This document shows positions 53,147-62,717 of a stretch of DNA of 64,000 nt, in pieces. The translations under genes were made by a program, and so were the position numbers. Source of the stretch: Treponema sp. OMZ 790 (lineage in GTDB: Bacteria; Spirochaetota; Spirochaetia; Treponematales; Treponemataceae); assembly GCF_024181285.1 (NCBI RefSeq), contig NZ_CP051201.1, positions 2,976,001 through 3,040,000 on the forward strand, read 5' to 3'. The notes beneath the pieces were generated by a model. The model was not told where the DNA came from and did not search any database. It saw only the letters and a program-made list of their open reading frames with translations. Each line of letters begins with the position of its first letter. The first letter of the stretch is position 1.

Positions 53147-55039
53147 ATGAAAAACAAAATACAGCCTTCGCAAAAAACAATCTTTAATAAGGTCGCTTTT
53201 AAAATATTTGCCCCCTTACTATGTATAGCTCTTTTTATGCTTATCACCATAATTGTCATTTTAAATCTGTCCAAAAAGTCTTACAATAGTTTTTTTGAAA
53301 CAGTTGAAACAAGACTATTATATGACAAGTTTAAAAAGGAGATGAAGTCCGCTACGGAAGTAGCTGTCTCGCTTATAGAAAATATTTATGCCAGAACGGA
53401 TATTGGGGAAGAAGAAAAACTTGCCTTGTCTGCAAAGATAGTTCGAAATCTGCGCTTTGGAGAAGACGGCTATTATTATGCCTATCAAAATGGAACAGGA
53501 CTCTGCAGAATTCACGGTTCCAACAAGAATCTGGAAGGTACCAGCCTATGGGATTTACAAAACCCGCAAAAGACACAGTACATCGTTAGAGAATTGGATG
53601 CCATTGCCGAGAATAATACGGTGTTTTTAGAATTTTATTGGTCAAAACCGGATGCTCCGGCCGGTCAGGTTTTTCCGAAACTCGGTACTGCTATGAGAAT
53701 AAAAAATACCGATATGTGGATAGGTACGGGATGTTACATAGATACAATAGACAAAGATAAGCAGCTTTTTGCGGTACAATTTGAAAATGAAACTCAAAAA
53801 GTATTTGTTATATCTTTATGGGTATTTAGCCTTTGTCTTCTGATACTGCTTATAACCACACTGATTCTTGTAAGCCGAATAAGTAAACCTTTGGAAAGAA
53901 CATCAAAAGCTTTAAGGAATATAGCTGACGGTGACGGAGATTTACGGGCGTCTTTACCTGTTAGCGGAAAAGATGAAATAAGCGATATAGCGATGTATTT
54001 TAATCAGACAATCGAAAAACTGGCCTTGTCTTTGAAATCGGTTTCATCCAACACTCAGGAAATGCAATCCATAGGTGAAGAACTTGCGACAAGTATGGCT
54101 CAAACCGCCAGCTCAATAAATGAAATAAGCGCCAATATCGAAAGTGTAAAACAACAAGCCCTGACTCAAGCCTCAAGTGTAAAGAAAACGTCAGGAACGG
54201 TAAACAACATAATAATGTCTATTCAACGCTTAAACGAAAACATCGAAAATCAGGCAACGAATATTGCTCAATCATCTTCTGCTATTGAAGAAATGACGGC
54301 GAACATTACTTCGGTTGCATCGACCTTAGGAAAAAATAACGATCTTATAAAAACCGTATACGAACAAACAAAAAAAGGAAAGGAAGGTGCTGCAGAAGCA
54401 AATTCCGTAGTAGCACAGATTTCGGAACAGTCGGCTTCTCTTCTTGAAGCAAGCCAAATTATTCAAAACATAGCAAGCCAGACAAACCTTTTAGCCATGA
54501 ATGCGGCTATTGAAGCAGCACATGCCGGGGAAAGCGGAAAAGGCTTTGCTGTTGTTGCCGATGAAATACGCAAACTTGCAGAAGAATCAAATATGCAGGG
54601 TAAACAAATAGGCGAGGTTATAAAAGAATCAACCCGAATAATTGAAAACTTAACCGTAGCAGGTGCCGGAGCCGAAAAAATGTTTGTGGAGGTATATGAT
54701 CTTGTAAAAGAAATTGCACAGCAAGAAGAGTTAATTGTAGCGGCAATGCAGGAGCAAGAAGCCGGAAGCAATGAAGTATTGGCCGCGATAAAGAACATAA
54801 ACGACATAACTGAAGCCGTAAAAGGAAGTTCTGAAGATATGTTCACAGGCGGCGAACAAGTTGCAGAAGAGATGAATAGATTGGATAGTTTAACCCGAAT
54901 AATAACGGACAGTATGAATGAAATGGTTATGGGTTCAATTCAAATAAACAATGCGGTTCAGGAAGTAAACGAGATAACCAAACAAAATAAATACAGAATT
55001 GATGCCTTGTCTGAAGAAGTCAAGAAATTTAAGATATAA
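53147..55039 (+). CDS. Methyl-accepting chemotaxis protein with single-Cache sensor
   Basis: A complete 630-residue chemoreceptor. A first membrane helix (about 20-42) precedes a ~150-residue periplasmic sCache_2-type domain ([17 protein letters not shown], then [11 protein letters not shown]). A second helix (about 218-240), HAMP ([12 protein letters not shown]) and the signalling tip [18 protein letters not shown] follow. The C-terminal half is highly similar to the partial MCP at 2-688. Cache_2 domains bind small organic acids in many bacteria. Confidence 0.95.
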   Translation: MKNKIQPSQKTIFNKVAFKIFAPLLCIALFMLITIIVILNLSKKSYNSFFETVETRLLYDKFKKEMKSATEVAVSLIENIYARTDIGEEEKLALSAKIVRNLRFGEDGYYYAYQNGTGLCRIHGSNKNLEGTSLWDLQNPQKTQYIVRELDAIAENNTVFLEFYWSKPDAPAGQVFPKLGTAMRIKNTDMWIGTGCYIDTIDKDKQLFAVQFENETQKVFVISLWVFSLCLLILLITTLILVSRISKPLERTSKALRNIADGDGDLRASLPVSGKDEISDIAMYFNQTIEKLALSLKSVSSNTQEMQSIGEELATSMAQTASSINEISANIESVKQQALTQASSVKKTSGTVNNIIMSIQRLNENIENQATNIAQSSSAIEEMTANITSVASTLGKNNDLIKTVYEQTKKGKEGAAEANSVVAQISEQSASLLEASQIIQNIASQTNLLAMNAAIEAAHAGESGKGFAVVADEIRKLAEESNMQGKQIGEVIKESTRIIENLTVAGAGAEKMFVEVYDLVKEIAQQEELIVAAMQEQEAGSNEVLAAIKNINDITEAVKGSSEDMFTGGEQVAEEMNRLDSLTRIITDSMNEMVMGSIQINNAVQEVNEITKQNKYRIDALSEEVKKFKI

Positions 55040-55041
55040 GA

Positions 55042-56139
55042 TTAATTATTCGGACTTAAATAAATTGCTTCAGATTCGTTAAGGTGAGGGAAGGAAACCA
55101 GCTTGCGGTCATTTGTGTGACCGTTAAATAAGATGGTAATACTGTCATTGGATGTTACAAAAACGACATGGGATTCTTTTATAAGACAGATAAAGCCTCC
55201 CTCGCTTATGGATGAGTAGTTTGTTGAATAAAACAAATTCTTTTTTTGCATATAAGTAGTTATGCCGCTGCTGGCGTAACGGGGGCTTCCTGTTCTAATC
55301 CAGATGAGGCTGTCAGGATACCAAGAGCCCGATAACCGAATACCGCCGGCATAAATACACTGAGAAACATAATTTGCGCAATCGTTTTCATAGGTGTTGT
55401 AGTCATCATTCCATACGGATATATCACTAGACATATTCAAAGGGTTTGATGAGTATTTATTTGCATAGTTTACAGCAGCTGAATTATTGTAATCGATTTT
55501 TTTTGAATTTGTTTTAATGTGTCTTTTTATAAAATCAAAACCGTATTGCATCATTACATCGGGTTCGGGCGGCTTTAGCGAAAAAGCATCTATTTTTGTG
55601 TGATAGGTCGCTATCTCAATTTTTATATTTTCAAAATTATCATTTTCGGTAAATGTTATTTTGAAAATATTGTTTTCAATTTGTTTCTTTCCTATGTATT
55701 TTTTTAACTCGGTTGTTCTTTTATTGTATTGATTTAAAGCCTTTTTGTTGTTTTTAAAATTCTCAACAGCTTTTTTCATTCCGGCAACGAATGGAAGCTG
55801 ATAAACCGAATTAAACTTTAATCTTTTTTCGATCGCCACAAAATAGAATTTTTCATTTGAACCGCAATCTTCATCTTCAGGAATATAATCATAGACGGAA
55901 ACGTTTAGAATGTCATAATATTCCGAATATAAACTTTCGGCATATTTTTTAAAAAAAATCTCTTCTTTTGTGTTTTCTTTTTTTGGTTTTGCCTTTACGC
56001 TTACATCATGTTTGTTTGTACTGCCGTGCACTCCTTTAAGGTCTTTGATTATCGGATATAATTTTAATATTGCAATTATCCAAAGACTTATTATAAAGAG
56101 AACAAAAACAAGTTTAGCCTTATTTATTTTTTTTCCCAT
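55042..56139 (-). CDS. Amidase-domain (Amidase_6 type) membrane-anchored protein
   Basis: A 365-residue protein with one N-terminal membrane anchor (KLVFVLFIISLWIIAILKL). A helical and basic region follows, then a C-terminal cysteine hydrolase domain of the Amidase_6 kind with NDCANYVSQCIYAGG (Cys nucleophile) and SHVVFVT (His). Such domains cleave amide bonds in peptidoglycan or peptides outside the cell membrane. It is followed by a small exported protein in the same direction upstream (56154-56678). Confidence 0.85.
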   Translation of the reverse strand: MGKKINKAKLVFVLFIISLWIIAILKLYPIIKDLKGVHGSTNKHDVSVKAKPKKENTKEEIFFKKYAESLYSEYYDILNVSVYDYIPEDEDCGSNEKFYFVAIEKRLKFNSVYQLPFVAGMKKAVENFKNNKKALNQYNKRTTELKKYIGKKQIENNIFKITFTENDNFENIKIEIATYHTKIDAFSLKPPEPDVMMQYGFDFIKRHIKTNSKKIDYNNSAAVNYANKYSSNPLNMSSDISVWNDDYNTYENDCANYVSQCIYAGGIRLSGSWYPDSLIWIRTGSPRYASSGITTYMQKKNLFYSTNYSSISEGGFICLIKESHVVFVTSNDSITILFNGHTNDRKLVSFPHLNESEAIYLSPNN

Positions 56140-56153
56140 GATGTAAAACTAAA

Positions 56154-56678
56154 TTATTCTTCTTCCTTTTTATTGAAAATTTGAAATGTTTTCATAGAAG
56201 CATCAAGCATTTCGACAATTTCTGCATTCGTATCATCGGGGAGGGTTGCGGCGCATATGTAAAGTATATTATTGTGTCTAAATAGATAAAAGTATTGTTT
56301 TAGAATATTTTTTTCATCAGAAACTTCCATAATCAATTTTCGGGATTCTATATTATAATTATTTTCAAATTTACCGTGTGATATTATTTTAGAGCCGGAT
56401 ATAAGGCCGGCAGTATCTTCTTTACCGGTTATGTACTCTTCAACAACCTCATCTATTGAAGCCGAAATCTCTTCTGAAATAAAAATCATATTTTGGTTAT
56501 AGCCTTTTACCGAGTCGCCGCATATTATCTTATATTTCAGCCCGGGATAATTTGTTGTCTCCCAGCCGTCAGGCATCTCAAAGGTAAAATCCTTAAAATC
56601 GTCCGTATAATAATCTTGAGCGGATAGATAAGTCATGAATATAAATGCAAAAAAAAGTATCGATAAAAATCTTTTCAT
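56154..56678 (-). CDS. Exported uncharacterised protein (PsbP/DUF1795-like)
   Basis: A 174-residue protein with a signal peptide (LSILFFAFIFMTYLSAQ) and a small alpha/beta domain; FTFEMPDGWETTNYPG followed by strand-rich sequence is reminiscent of PsbP/DUF1795-like proteins. It lies 14 bases before the amidase-domain gene, and the two are probably co-transcribed. Function unknown. Confidence 0.7.
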   Translation of the reverse strand: MKRFLSILFFAFIFMTYLSAQDYYTDDFKDFTFEMPDGWETTNYPGLKYKIICGDSVKGYNQNMIFISEEISASIDEVVEEYITGKEDTAGLISGSKIISHGKFENNYNIESRKLIMEVSDEKNILKQYFYLFRHNNILYICAATLPDDTNAEIVEMLDASMKTFQIFNKKEEE

Positions 56679-56853
56679 AAAAAGCTCCTAAAATAAAAGC
56701 ATCCAAAAAACTATACAAAAGATGTAAAAAAATGTCAACCTAAGAAGATGGGGTGAATTTGAGGTTATAAAATGTAAGAGGTATTGCCCCCTTTAAATTA
56801 TCACCGGTTTGCGATATAATTGAGCCTGTCCTAAAAGATTTATGGAGGTTTTT

Positions 56854-57702
56854 GTGGATATTTTAGATAAACTGAGGGGCGGCGTCATTATGGACGTAAC
56901 CAACCCCGAACAAGCAAAGATTGCAGAAAATGCGGGGGCTGTTGCAGTCATGGCCCTCGAAAGAATTCCGGCCGATATAAGGGCGGCAGGCGGAGTCTCA
57001 AGAATGAGCGATCCTAAGATGATTAAAGAAATCATAAAGGCTGTAAAAATTCCCGTTATGGCAAAGGTGAGAATCGGTCACTTTGTAGAAGCTTCAATTT
57101 TGGAAGCGATCGGTATAGATTTTATTGATGAGTCCGAAGTACTGTCCCCGGCAGACGAGGTTTATCATGTCGATAAAAATAAATTTAAGGTACCTTTTGT
57201 CTGCGGTGCCCGCAATTTGGGAGAAGCCTTGCGAAGAATTCAAGAAGGTGCAAAGATGATCCGCACAAAGGGTGAGGCCGGAACAGGCGATGTTATTCAG
57301 GCCGTAAAACACATGCGCCAAATTCAAAGCGAGATGAGACAGCTGACAACTTTAAGAGAAGATGAACTCTATGTTGCGGCTAAGAATTTCCAAGTTCCTT
57401 ATGCTCTTGTAGAATACGTGCATAAGCACGGTAAGCTTCCTGTTCCTAACTTTTCGGCAGGCGGAGTTGCAACTCCTGCAGATGCGGCCTTGATGGTTCA
57501 CCTCGGTGCTGACGGCGTTTTTGTCGGAAGCGGAATTTTTAAATCGGGCGATCCTGCAAAAAGAGCTGCTGCCATTGTAAAGGCCGTAAAGAATTACGAC
57601 AATCCTGCTGTTTTGGCAGAAGTATCCGAAAACTTAGGCTCAGCCATGGTCGGAATCAACGAAGAAGAAATAAAAGTTATAATGAGCGAAAGAGGCGTTT
57701 AA
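56854..57702 (+). CDS. pdxS: Pyridoxal 5'-phosphate synthase subunit PdxS
   Basis: The lyase subunit of the two-subunit PLP synthase, which builds vitamin B6 from ribose and triose phosphates and ammonia. The 282-residue barrel shows [28 protein letters not shown] and the catalytic lysine region [12 protein letters not shown], with VNYDNP-type end. A GTG start at 56854 is preferred because GGAGG lies 5 bases before it; an in-frame ATG at 56842 overlaps that site. The glutaminase gene pdxT is not adjacent. Confidence 0.95.
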   Translation: MDILDKLRGGVIMDVTNPEQAKIAENAGAVAVMALERIPADIRAAGGVSRMSDPKMIKEIIKAVKIPVMAKVRIGHFVEASILEAIGIDFIDESEVLSPADEVYHVDKNKFKVPFVCGARNLGEALRRIQEGAKMIRTKGEAGTGDVIQAVKHMRQIQSEMRQLTTLREDELYVAAKNFQVPYALVEYVHKHGKLPVPNFSAGGVATPADAALMVHLGADGVFVGSGIFKSGDPAKRAAAIVKAVKNYDNPAVLAEVSENLGSAMVGINEEEIKVIMSERGV

Positions 57703-57723
57703 GCCGCTTTAGTCAATGATGCA

Positions 57724-57775
57724 AAAAAGAGGTGTTTAATGAGCTTTTAGACTCACTAAAACACCTCTTTTTATT
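57724..57775. terminator. Terminator between pdxS and the galactokinase-like gene
   Basis: A long stem: arms 57724-57737 (AAAAAGAGGTGTTT) and 57759-57772, with an inner extension around a short loop, ending in a T-run. It can serve both convergent genes. Confidence 0.85.
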
Positions 57776-59002
57776 TTATAGAATGCGGGCTCCGCCGGAA
57801 CTCTTACATTCAAAAAACTTAGGACTGTTTCCTGTTTTTTCAAAATACCTTTTGTGAACCTCAAGATAAAATTCATCCAAAACTTCATTTTTTACTAAGG
57901 CAAAAACATAACAGCCTTCAGTGTTTCCGATAAGTTTTGCTCCGCGGCAGCCGCTTTGTATAATTGCGGTTTCAAAAAGAATATTTTGTTCGGTACTCAT
58001 AAGTTCAAAATCATCCCTCATCGAAATATGAGATTCGCAAAGAAGTTTGCCTAAAAGATCCATGTCTCCCTTTTCTAAAGCTTTTACGGTCTTAGCCGTT
58101 CTTGCGTTTTCGGTAATGCAGTGTTTTACCCGTCTAAGAATTGTTTTATCCAAAAAACTCGGCTGATAGTAGGTATAATCGGCTTCCGTTATTTCGCACA
58201 AGTGATCCAAATCTAATTTTTTTTGTAGAATATGCAAGCCTTCTTCGCACTCCATATAGCGGATATTGGATTGGGCTCTATAAGACTCCTTATTCGGAGG
58301 CGTACCGATTACTATGATTCTATATTCTCCCAAATTTAAAGGCAGGGTTGAAACCGATAAATCGTTCGAGTTAAAAAAGCAAAACTCATTCCGCTTACAG
58401 GAAAACAAGGCTGCCTGATTTGAAAGCCCCCTCTTTGTGTTTAAAACCTCATGCTCTGCCTCCAAACATAATTTTATGAGATCCATAAAATTTTCTTTTA
58501 ATTTAAATGCGGATAAAAGATCCAGGCAAAGCCCGGTTTCAAAACTTGGAAGAGCTGACTGACTTGTTTCGAGGCGTATTTTATCGAAAACCATTATATC
58601 AAATCCGCCTAAAACGCCTCCAAAGGCTTCATTGATTTTTTTTACGCTTAAAAGAACAATATCGAATACGGAGCTTTCAGAAAAAACTTCATCGGCAATA
58701 TTCTTTTCTTGATTAAGACTGCCGTCAAACCGTTTTTGCAGAACCAAATCAATCAATGAGATTTTATCGGAATTATTTTTGCGGAGCGCCGTGTAAAGAT
58801 ATTTATCGGAGCATACTGTTAAAACGATCCCGCCGTTATAGTCCAGTTCTTCTCCCATGAGAGTGAGGCTTAAAGGAGAAGCCGTTAAAACAATTTCGTC
58901 TTCAGTTTGTCCGTAGACCTCGTTAAAAAGTTTTTTAAGTTTTTCTTTTAATTCATTTTCGCTTAAGTTTTCGAAGTCTTTAATATCCGCATCAAAATTC
59001 AT
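57776..59002 (-). CDS. Degenerate galactokinase-family (GHMP) protein
   Basis: A 408-residue protein with galactokinase layout: SLTLMGEELDYNGGIVL near residue 40 aligns with the substrate motif RVNLIGEHTDYNGG but lacks its arginine and histidine. The phosphate-binding GLSSSAS loop reads SQSALPSFETGL, and the C-terminal GxGFGGC loop reads GNTEGC. These changes argue against normal galactose phosphorylation; another sugar or a regulatory role is possible. Start 59002 has AGAGGTG in front. It faces the TtcA-like gene. Confidence 0.75.
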   Translation of the reverse strand: MNFDADIKDFENLSENELKEKLKKLFNEVYGQTEDEIVLTASPLSLTLMGEELDYNGGIVLTVCSDKYLYTALRKNNSDKISLIDLVLQKRFDGSLNQEKNIADEVFSESSVFDIVLLSVKKINEAFGGVLGGFDIMVFDKIRLETSQSALPSFETGLCLDLLSAFKLKENFMDLIKLCLEAEHEVLNTKRGLSNQAALFSCKRNEFCFFNSNDLSVSTLPLNLGEYRIIVIGTPPNKESYRAQSNIRYMECEEGLHILQKKLDLDHLCEITEADYTYYQPSFLDKTILRRVKHCITENARTAKTVKALEKGDMDLLGKLLCESHISMRDDFELMSTEQNILFETAIIQSGCRGAKLIGNTEGCYVFALVKNEVLDEFYLEVHKRYFEKTGNSPKFFECKSSGGARIL

Positions 59003-59088
59003 ACAACACCTCTCTTTCATTATCGGCAGGCAGCACAGTAAAACAAAAGCCATTGTCTTTTTTTTAAAAAAATATTATTCTCAATCTC

Positions 59089-59796
59089 ATGGCAAATCCC
59101 AAACTTTTTAGAACAATCGACAGGGCTGTTTTTGATTATAAGATGATAGAAGAAGGAGACCGTATTTTGCTTGCTGCTTCAGGCGGAAAGGACTCTACGG
59201 CCTTGGCTGAATATTTTTCGATGCGCTTAAAGCGTCCGTTTCCGCATTTTGAAGTTCACGCTATGCACATTGCAACCGATGTAACGCCTCCGTTTTCTCC
59301 TGAACTTATAAAGATGTTTGAAAGTTGGAATATTCCCCTCACCGTAAAAACCGTTTCGGTTTTGGGAAGATTAAAACCCAACGAAAAGATGAATTGCTGG
59401 TGGTGTTCGACCCAAAGACGAACAGAGTTGAATAAATTTGCCATGGAGTCCGGCTTTAATAAGATAGCCTTGGGCCATCACTTGGATGACATTTTGGAAA
59501 CCCTTTTGATGAATTCCTTGGAAAAGGGAATTTTGTCTACAATGCCCCCTGTCCTAAAATTCGAAAAATATCCGGTTACCATGATAAGGCCTCTCTGCCT
59601 TGCAGACCTTTCCATGATTATCCGCCATGCGGAGCAGGCCGGCTATATCTGCTCAACCTGTACCTGCAGCTTTCAAGAAAACTCCGCCCGCAAAACAGCC
59701 CGCTCAAGACTTGACAGGCTGACAGGCGGCTCTTACAAATTAAAAATAAACCTCTTTAATTCTCTAAAAAATATCTTACCCGAATATTTGCCGTAA
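59089..59796 (+). CDS. TtcA-like tRNA thiolation PP-loop protein
   Basis: A 235-residue ATPase of the TtcA/TilS-like PP-loop family. The PP-loop is AASGGKDSTA (residues 29-38); CWWCSTQRR and a later CSTCTC supply cysteines that in TtcA hold an Fe-S cluster and the transferred sulfur. IALGHHLDDILET is also typical. TtcA makes 2-thiocytidine in tRNA; the exact target here is unproven. It is divergent from the galactokinase-like gene. Confidence 0.82.
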   Translation: MANPKLFRTIDRAVFDYKMIEEGDRILLAASGGKDSTALAEYFSMRLKRPFPHFEVHAMHIATDVTPPFSPELIKMFESWNIPLTVKTVSVLGRLKPNEKMNCWWCSTQRRTELNKFAMESGFNKIALGHHLDDILETLLMNSLEKGILSTMPPVLKFEKYPVTMIRPLCLADLSMIIRHAEQAGYICSTCTCSFQENSARKTARSRLDRLTGGSYKLKINLFNSLKNILPEYLP

Positions 59797-59844
59797 AATA
59801 GTTTATACTTGTAAAAATATCCGGCCTATGATAAACTTATAGTT

Positions 59845-60066
59845 ATGGAATATGTCATTAAAATAAACTGGGATAACGAAGCCGGAGTATGGATAGCAAC
59901 AAGTGATGATGTGAGAGGGCTTGTGCTTGAAAGCGGTTCGATCGATGCCCTCATGGAGAGGGTACGATATGCCGTGCCTGAGCTCCTCCAAGAAAATAAT
60001 CAGCTTCCCCATGATCAAACCACATTGCACTTTTGTGCCGAAAAATCCGAACGGATGTACGCGTAA
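59845..60066 (+). CDS. hicB: HicB-like antitoxin (DUF1902-like)
   Basis: A 73-residue protein with the HicB/DUF1902 fold: IKINWDNEAGVWIATSDDVR followed by GLVLESGSIDALMERV. It would neutralise HicA by direct binding. No additional DNA-binding tail is present, so autoregulation would need the complex. The stop codon overlaps the start of hicA by one base. Confidence 0.8.
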   Translation: MEYVIKINWDNEAGVWIATSDDVRGLVLESGSIDALMERVRYAVPELLQENNQLPHDQTTLHFCAEKSERMYA

Positions 60067-60260
60067 TGGCTCAGTATGAAAAAATTGTGAGAGAAATCTT
60101 GCGTAAAAACGGATGCAGTTTTGTAAGACACGGCAAGGGTGACCATGACATTTGGTATAGTCCAATAAGCGATTGCCGTTTTACCGTTGACTCAAAAATA
60201 AAATCACGGCATACCGCTAATGCCATTATGAAGCAAAGCGGTATAGACTATAAGTTTTAA
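60066..60260 (+). CDS. hicA: HicA toxin (mRNA interferase)
   Basis: A 64-residue double-stranded-RNA-binding-like protein that cleaves mRNA. GCSFVRHGKGDHDIWYSP holds the catalytic-type histidine (H27), and TVDSKIKSRHTANAIMKQSG the typical end. It starts at the ATG that overlaps the hicB stop. The gene order is hicB before hicA, the reverse of the commonest arrangement. Confidence 0.85.
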   Translation: MAQYEKIVREILRKNGCSFVRHGKGDHDIWYSPISDCRFTVDSKIKSRHTANAIMKQSGIDYKF

Positions 60261-60273
60261 TCTTTATGTAAAG

Positions 60274-61506
60274 CTAGCGTATATCCTCTCTCAATAAGGG
60301 CATACTCATGCAGCGGGGGCCGCCGCGGCCTCGGGAAAGTTCGCCGCAGGGCATTTCGAGGACTTTTAAGCCCTTCTTGTTTAAGATTTCGTTTGTAACA
60401 TCGTTTCTTTCGTAAACGACTATTGTACCGGGGTTTATGCAGAGGGTGTTTGAGCCGTCGTTCCACTGTTCGCGTTCGGCTGCAATCTTATCTCCTCCGG
60501 CGCATTGGATGAGCTCAATCTTTCCGGCGCCGGTGTATTTTTCAAGAATTTTTTCTAAAGTAGAATCAATCTGCTTTACGTTAAGTTCTCCCTTCTTGGC
60601 TCCTTTTGTAATTTCAAAGACTCTTAGGGGGCCTAAAATTCCGGGGTGAATGGTAAACTTATCGAAGTCGATTTGAGTAAATACCGTATCCAAGTGCATA
60701 AAGGCCCTGATTGCAGGAATCTGAAAGGCGAGAATGGTTTTTATTGGAGAATCAGAATTGTAAAAAATATTATTTGCGATAGAATCTATGGCGTTGGCCG
60801 ATGTCCTCTGTGAAAGCCCTATAGCCAAAACTTCTTTACCGATATTCAATATGTCTCCGCCTTCAATGCTGGGGGCGTCATAGCGGTTGTAAAATTTATC
60901 TACTTTGCCTGCATATTCGGGGTGATGATTAAATATGTATTCCCCGTAAATGGTTTCGCGGCATCGGGTTACGGAGTACATCTTGTTTAAGCTGACTCCG
61001 TTTCCTATACATGCAAAGGGGTCGCGTGTAAAGTACAGGTTAGGCATGGGGTTTATTATCATAGAACCCGAATCCAACACATAGTGCGAAAGCGAGTGCG
61101 TGTTTTTTAAAGGTATTTCCTTTACGTTTACTCCTTCCATTGTTTTTAAGATAAGCTCTTTCGGATTCTTGATTGCATCAAAAAAATCATACAACATTTC
61201 TTGATGATATTCTGAATATACATCAGCTTCTCGGATATACTGTTTTATAAATTTTTCACGTATTTCGGTACTTTGAGAAAGAGCATCAGCTGCCAAGTCT
61301 TCAAGATAAACAACTTCAACTCCGTTTTCGGCAAGAATATCGGCAAAGGCATCGTGCTCTTTTTGGGCAACCTTTAAAAAGGGGATATCGTCAAATAAAA
61401 GTTCATCAAGTGTATCCGGTGTAAGGTTTAAAAGTTCTTTCCCGGGGCGGTGCAAAAGCACCTTCTTTAGTTTTCCTATTTCGCTTGTAACATTTATGAC
61501 AGCCAT
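60274..61506 (-). CDS. arcA: Arginine deiminase
   Basis: A 410-residue enzyme that converts arginine to citrulline and ammonia, giving alkali and, with further steps, ATP. The N-terminal SEIGKLKKVLLHRPGKEL, the catalytic MHLDTVFTQID (His/Asp), EGGDILNIGKE and the C-terminal nucleophile Cys399 in GGPRCMSMPL are all present. The ornithine carbamoyltransferase and carbamate kinase genes are not adjacent. GGAG precedes the ATG. Confidence 0.97.
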   Translation of the reverse strand: MAVINVTSEIGKLKKVLLHRPGKELLNLTPDTLDELLFDDIPFLKVAQKEHDAFADILAENGVEVVYLEDLAADALSQSTEIREKFIKQYIREADVYSEYHQEMLYDFFDAIKNPKELILKTMEGVNVKEIPLKNTHSLSHYVLDSGSMIINPMPNLYFTRDPFACIGNGVSLNKMYSVTRCRETIYGEYIFNHHPEYAGKVDKFYNRYDAPSIEGGDILNIGKEVLAIGLSQRTSANAIDSIANNIFYNSDSPIKTILAFQIPAIRAFMHLDTVFTQIDFDKFTIHPGILGPLRVFEITKGAKKGELNVKQIDSTLEKILEKYTGAGKIELIQCAGGDKIAAEREQWNDGSNTLCINPGTIVVYERNDVTNEILNKKGLKVLEMPCGELSRGRGGPRCMSMPLLREDIR

Positions 61507-61592
61507 GCAATTCTCCTTGCTTTAATAATAGTCTGATAATAAGGGATTGTACAGGATAAAGGGAAAGAATTCAATAGGGAAACGGCAAATGT

Positions 61593-62648
61593 CTATCCTT
61601 GGGGGCTTTTGCGATTTATTTCGTCCAAGTATTCAAAGAGTTTTTTTACGGCTTCTTTTGTTGTAGCCCAAGAGGTACAAAAGCGCACCGCTGTTTGGTT
61701 TTCAGAAATTTTTGTCCAAAATTCGCATTTGAATTCTTTTTCTATTTTATCTAAAAGACTGTTTTCGATTATGGGGAAGCTCTGATTTGTTTCGCTTTCC
61801 ATAAAAAAAGAAAAGCCTCGGTCTGAAAATCCTTTACGGATCATCTTTGCCGTTTCGTTCATCATTTTTCCGATTTCGAAATAAAGATTATCCGTAAAAA
61901 GCGCTTTAAACTGGAGGCCTAAAAGCCTGCCCTTTGCAAAAAGGCCGCCCTTTTGTTTTTGTATATATCTAAAGTCTTTTTGAAGGGCCGGATTATTTAT
62001 TATAAGAGCTTCACCGAAAAGAGCGCCCATCTTTGTTCCGCCTATATAAAAGGCATCCGTATACCTTGCCATGTCCGCAAGACTTAAATCGTTATTGTCC
62101 GCAGTAAGGGCTGTTCCGAGGCGGGCTCCGTCAACATAGAGAGATACGGAATATTTTTGTGAGACAAATTTTAGATCGTGCAATTCTTTTTTCGAATAAA
62201 TGGTACCCAGTTCGGTAGGATTTGAAATATAAATCATCCCGGGCTGAACCATATGCTCGGCTGTGGGGTCATCATAGTGAGCTCTTATGAGGGCTTCAGC
62301 CTGCTCCGCCGTTATTTTTCCGTTTGCCGATTCAATGGTGAGAACCTTATGTCCGCAGGCTTCTATGGCTCCCGATTCATGCACATTTATATGGCCTGTA
62401 TCGGCTGCTATTACCCCTTGATGAGGACGGAGAGAAGCAGCTATCATTGTTAAATTAGTTTGAGTTCCTCCCGAAAAAAAGTAAACCTTGCTTTGAGGTG
62501 CATCGAGTTCTTTTAAGATAAGGTCTGCCGCTTCTGCGCAATATTCGTCACAGCCGTAGCCGATAGTTTGTTCTTCATTTGTTTCAGTTAGTGTTTTAAG
62601 AATTTTTGGGTGACAGCCTTCGCTGTAATCATTTATAAAAAAATACAT
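61593..62648 (-). CDS. Low-specificity threonine aldolase-like PLP enzyme
   Basis: A 351-residue PLP-dependent enzyme that splits threonine or allo-threonine to glycine and acetaldehyde. The PLP lysine is K206 in YIGGTKMGAL, with the cofactor aspartate D173 in VDGARLG and FFSGGTQTN near residue 60. Start 62648 has GAGGGGG upstream. PdxS in the same window makes its cofactor. Confidence 0.9.
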   Translation of the reverse strand: MYFFINDYSEGCHPKILKTLTETNEEQTIGYGCDEYCAEAADLILKELDAPQSKVYFFSGGTQTNLTMIAASLRPHQGVIAADTGHINVHESGAIEACGHKVLTIESANGKITAEQAEALIRAHYDDPTAEHMVQPGMIYISNPTELGTIYSKKELHDLKFVSQKYSVSLYVDGARLGTALTADNNDLSLADMARYTDAFYIGGTKMGALFGEALIINNPALQKDFRYIQKQKGGLFAKGRLLGLQFKALFTDNLYFEIGKMMNETAKMIRKGFSDRGFSFFMESETNQSFPIIENSLLDKIEKEFKCEFWTKISENQTAVRFCTSWATTKEAVKKLFEYLDEINRKSPQG

Positions 62649-62717
62649 GCTAACCCCCTCAAAGATGATTATAACATAAGACAGGGTATTATTCAATGTT
62701 GCGGAATTTGCAGCCGG

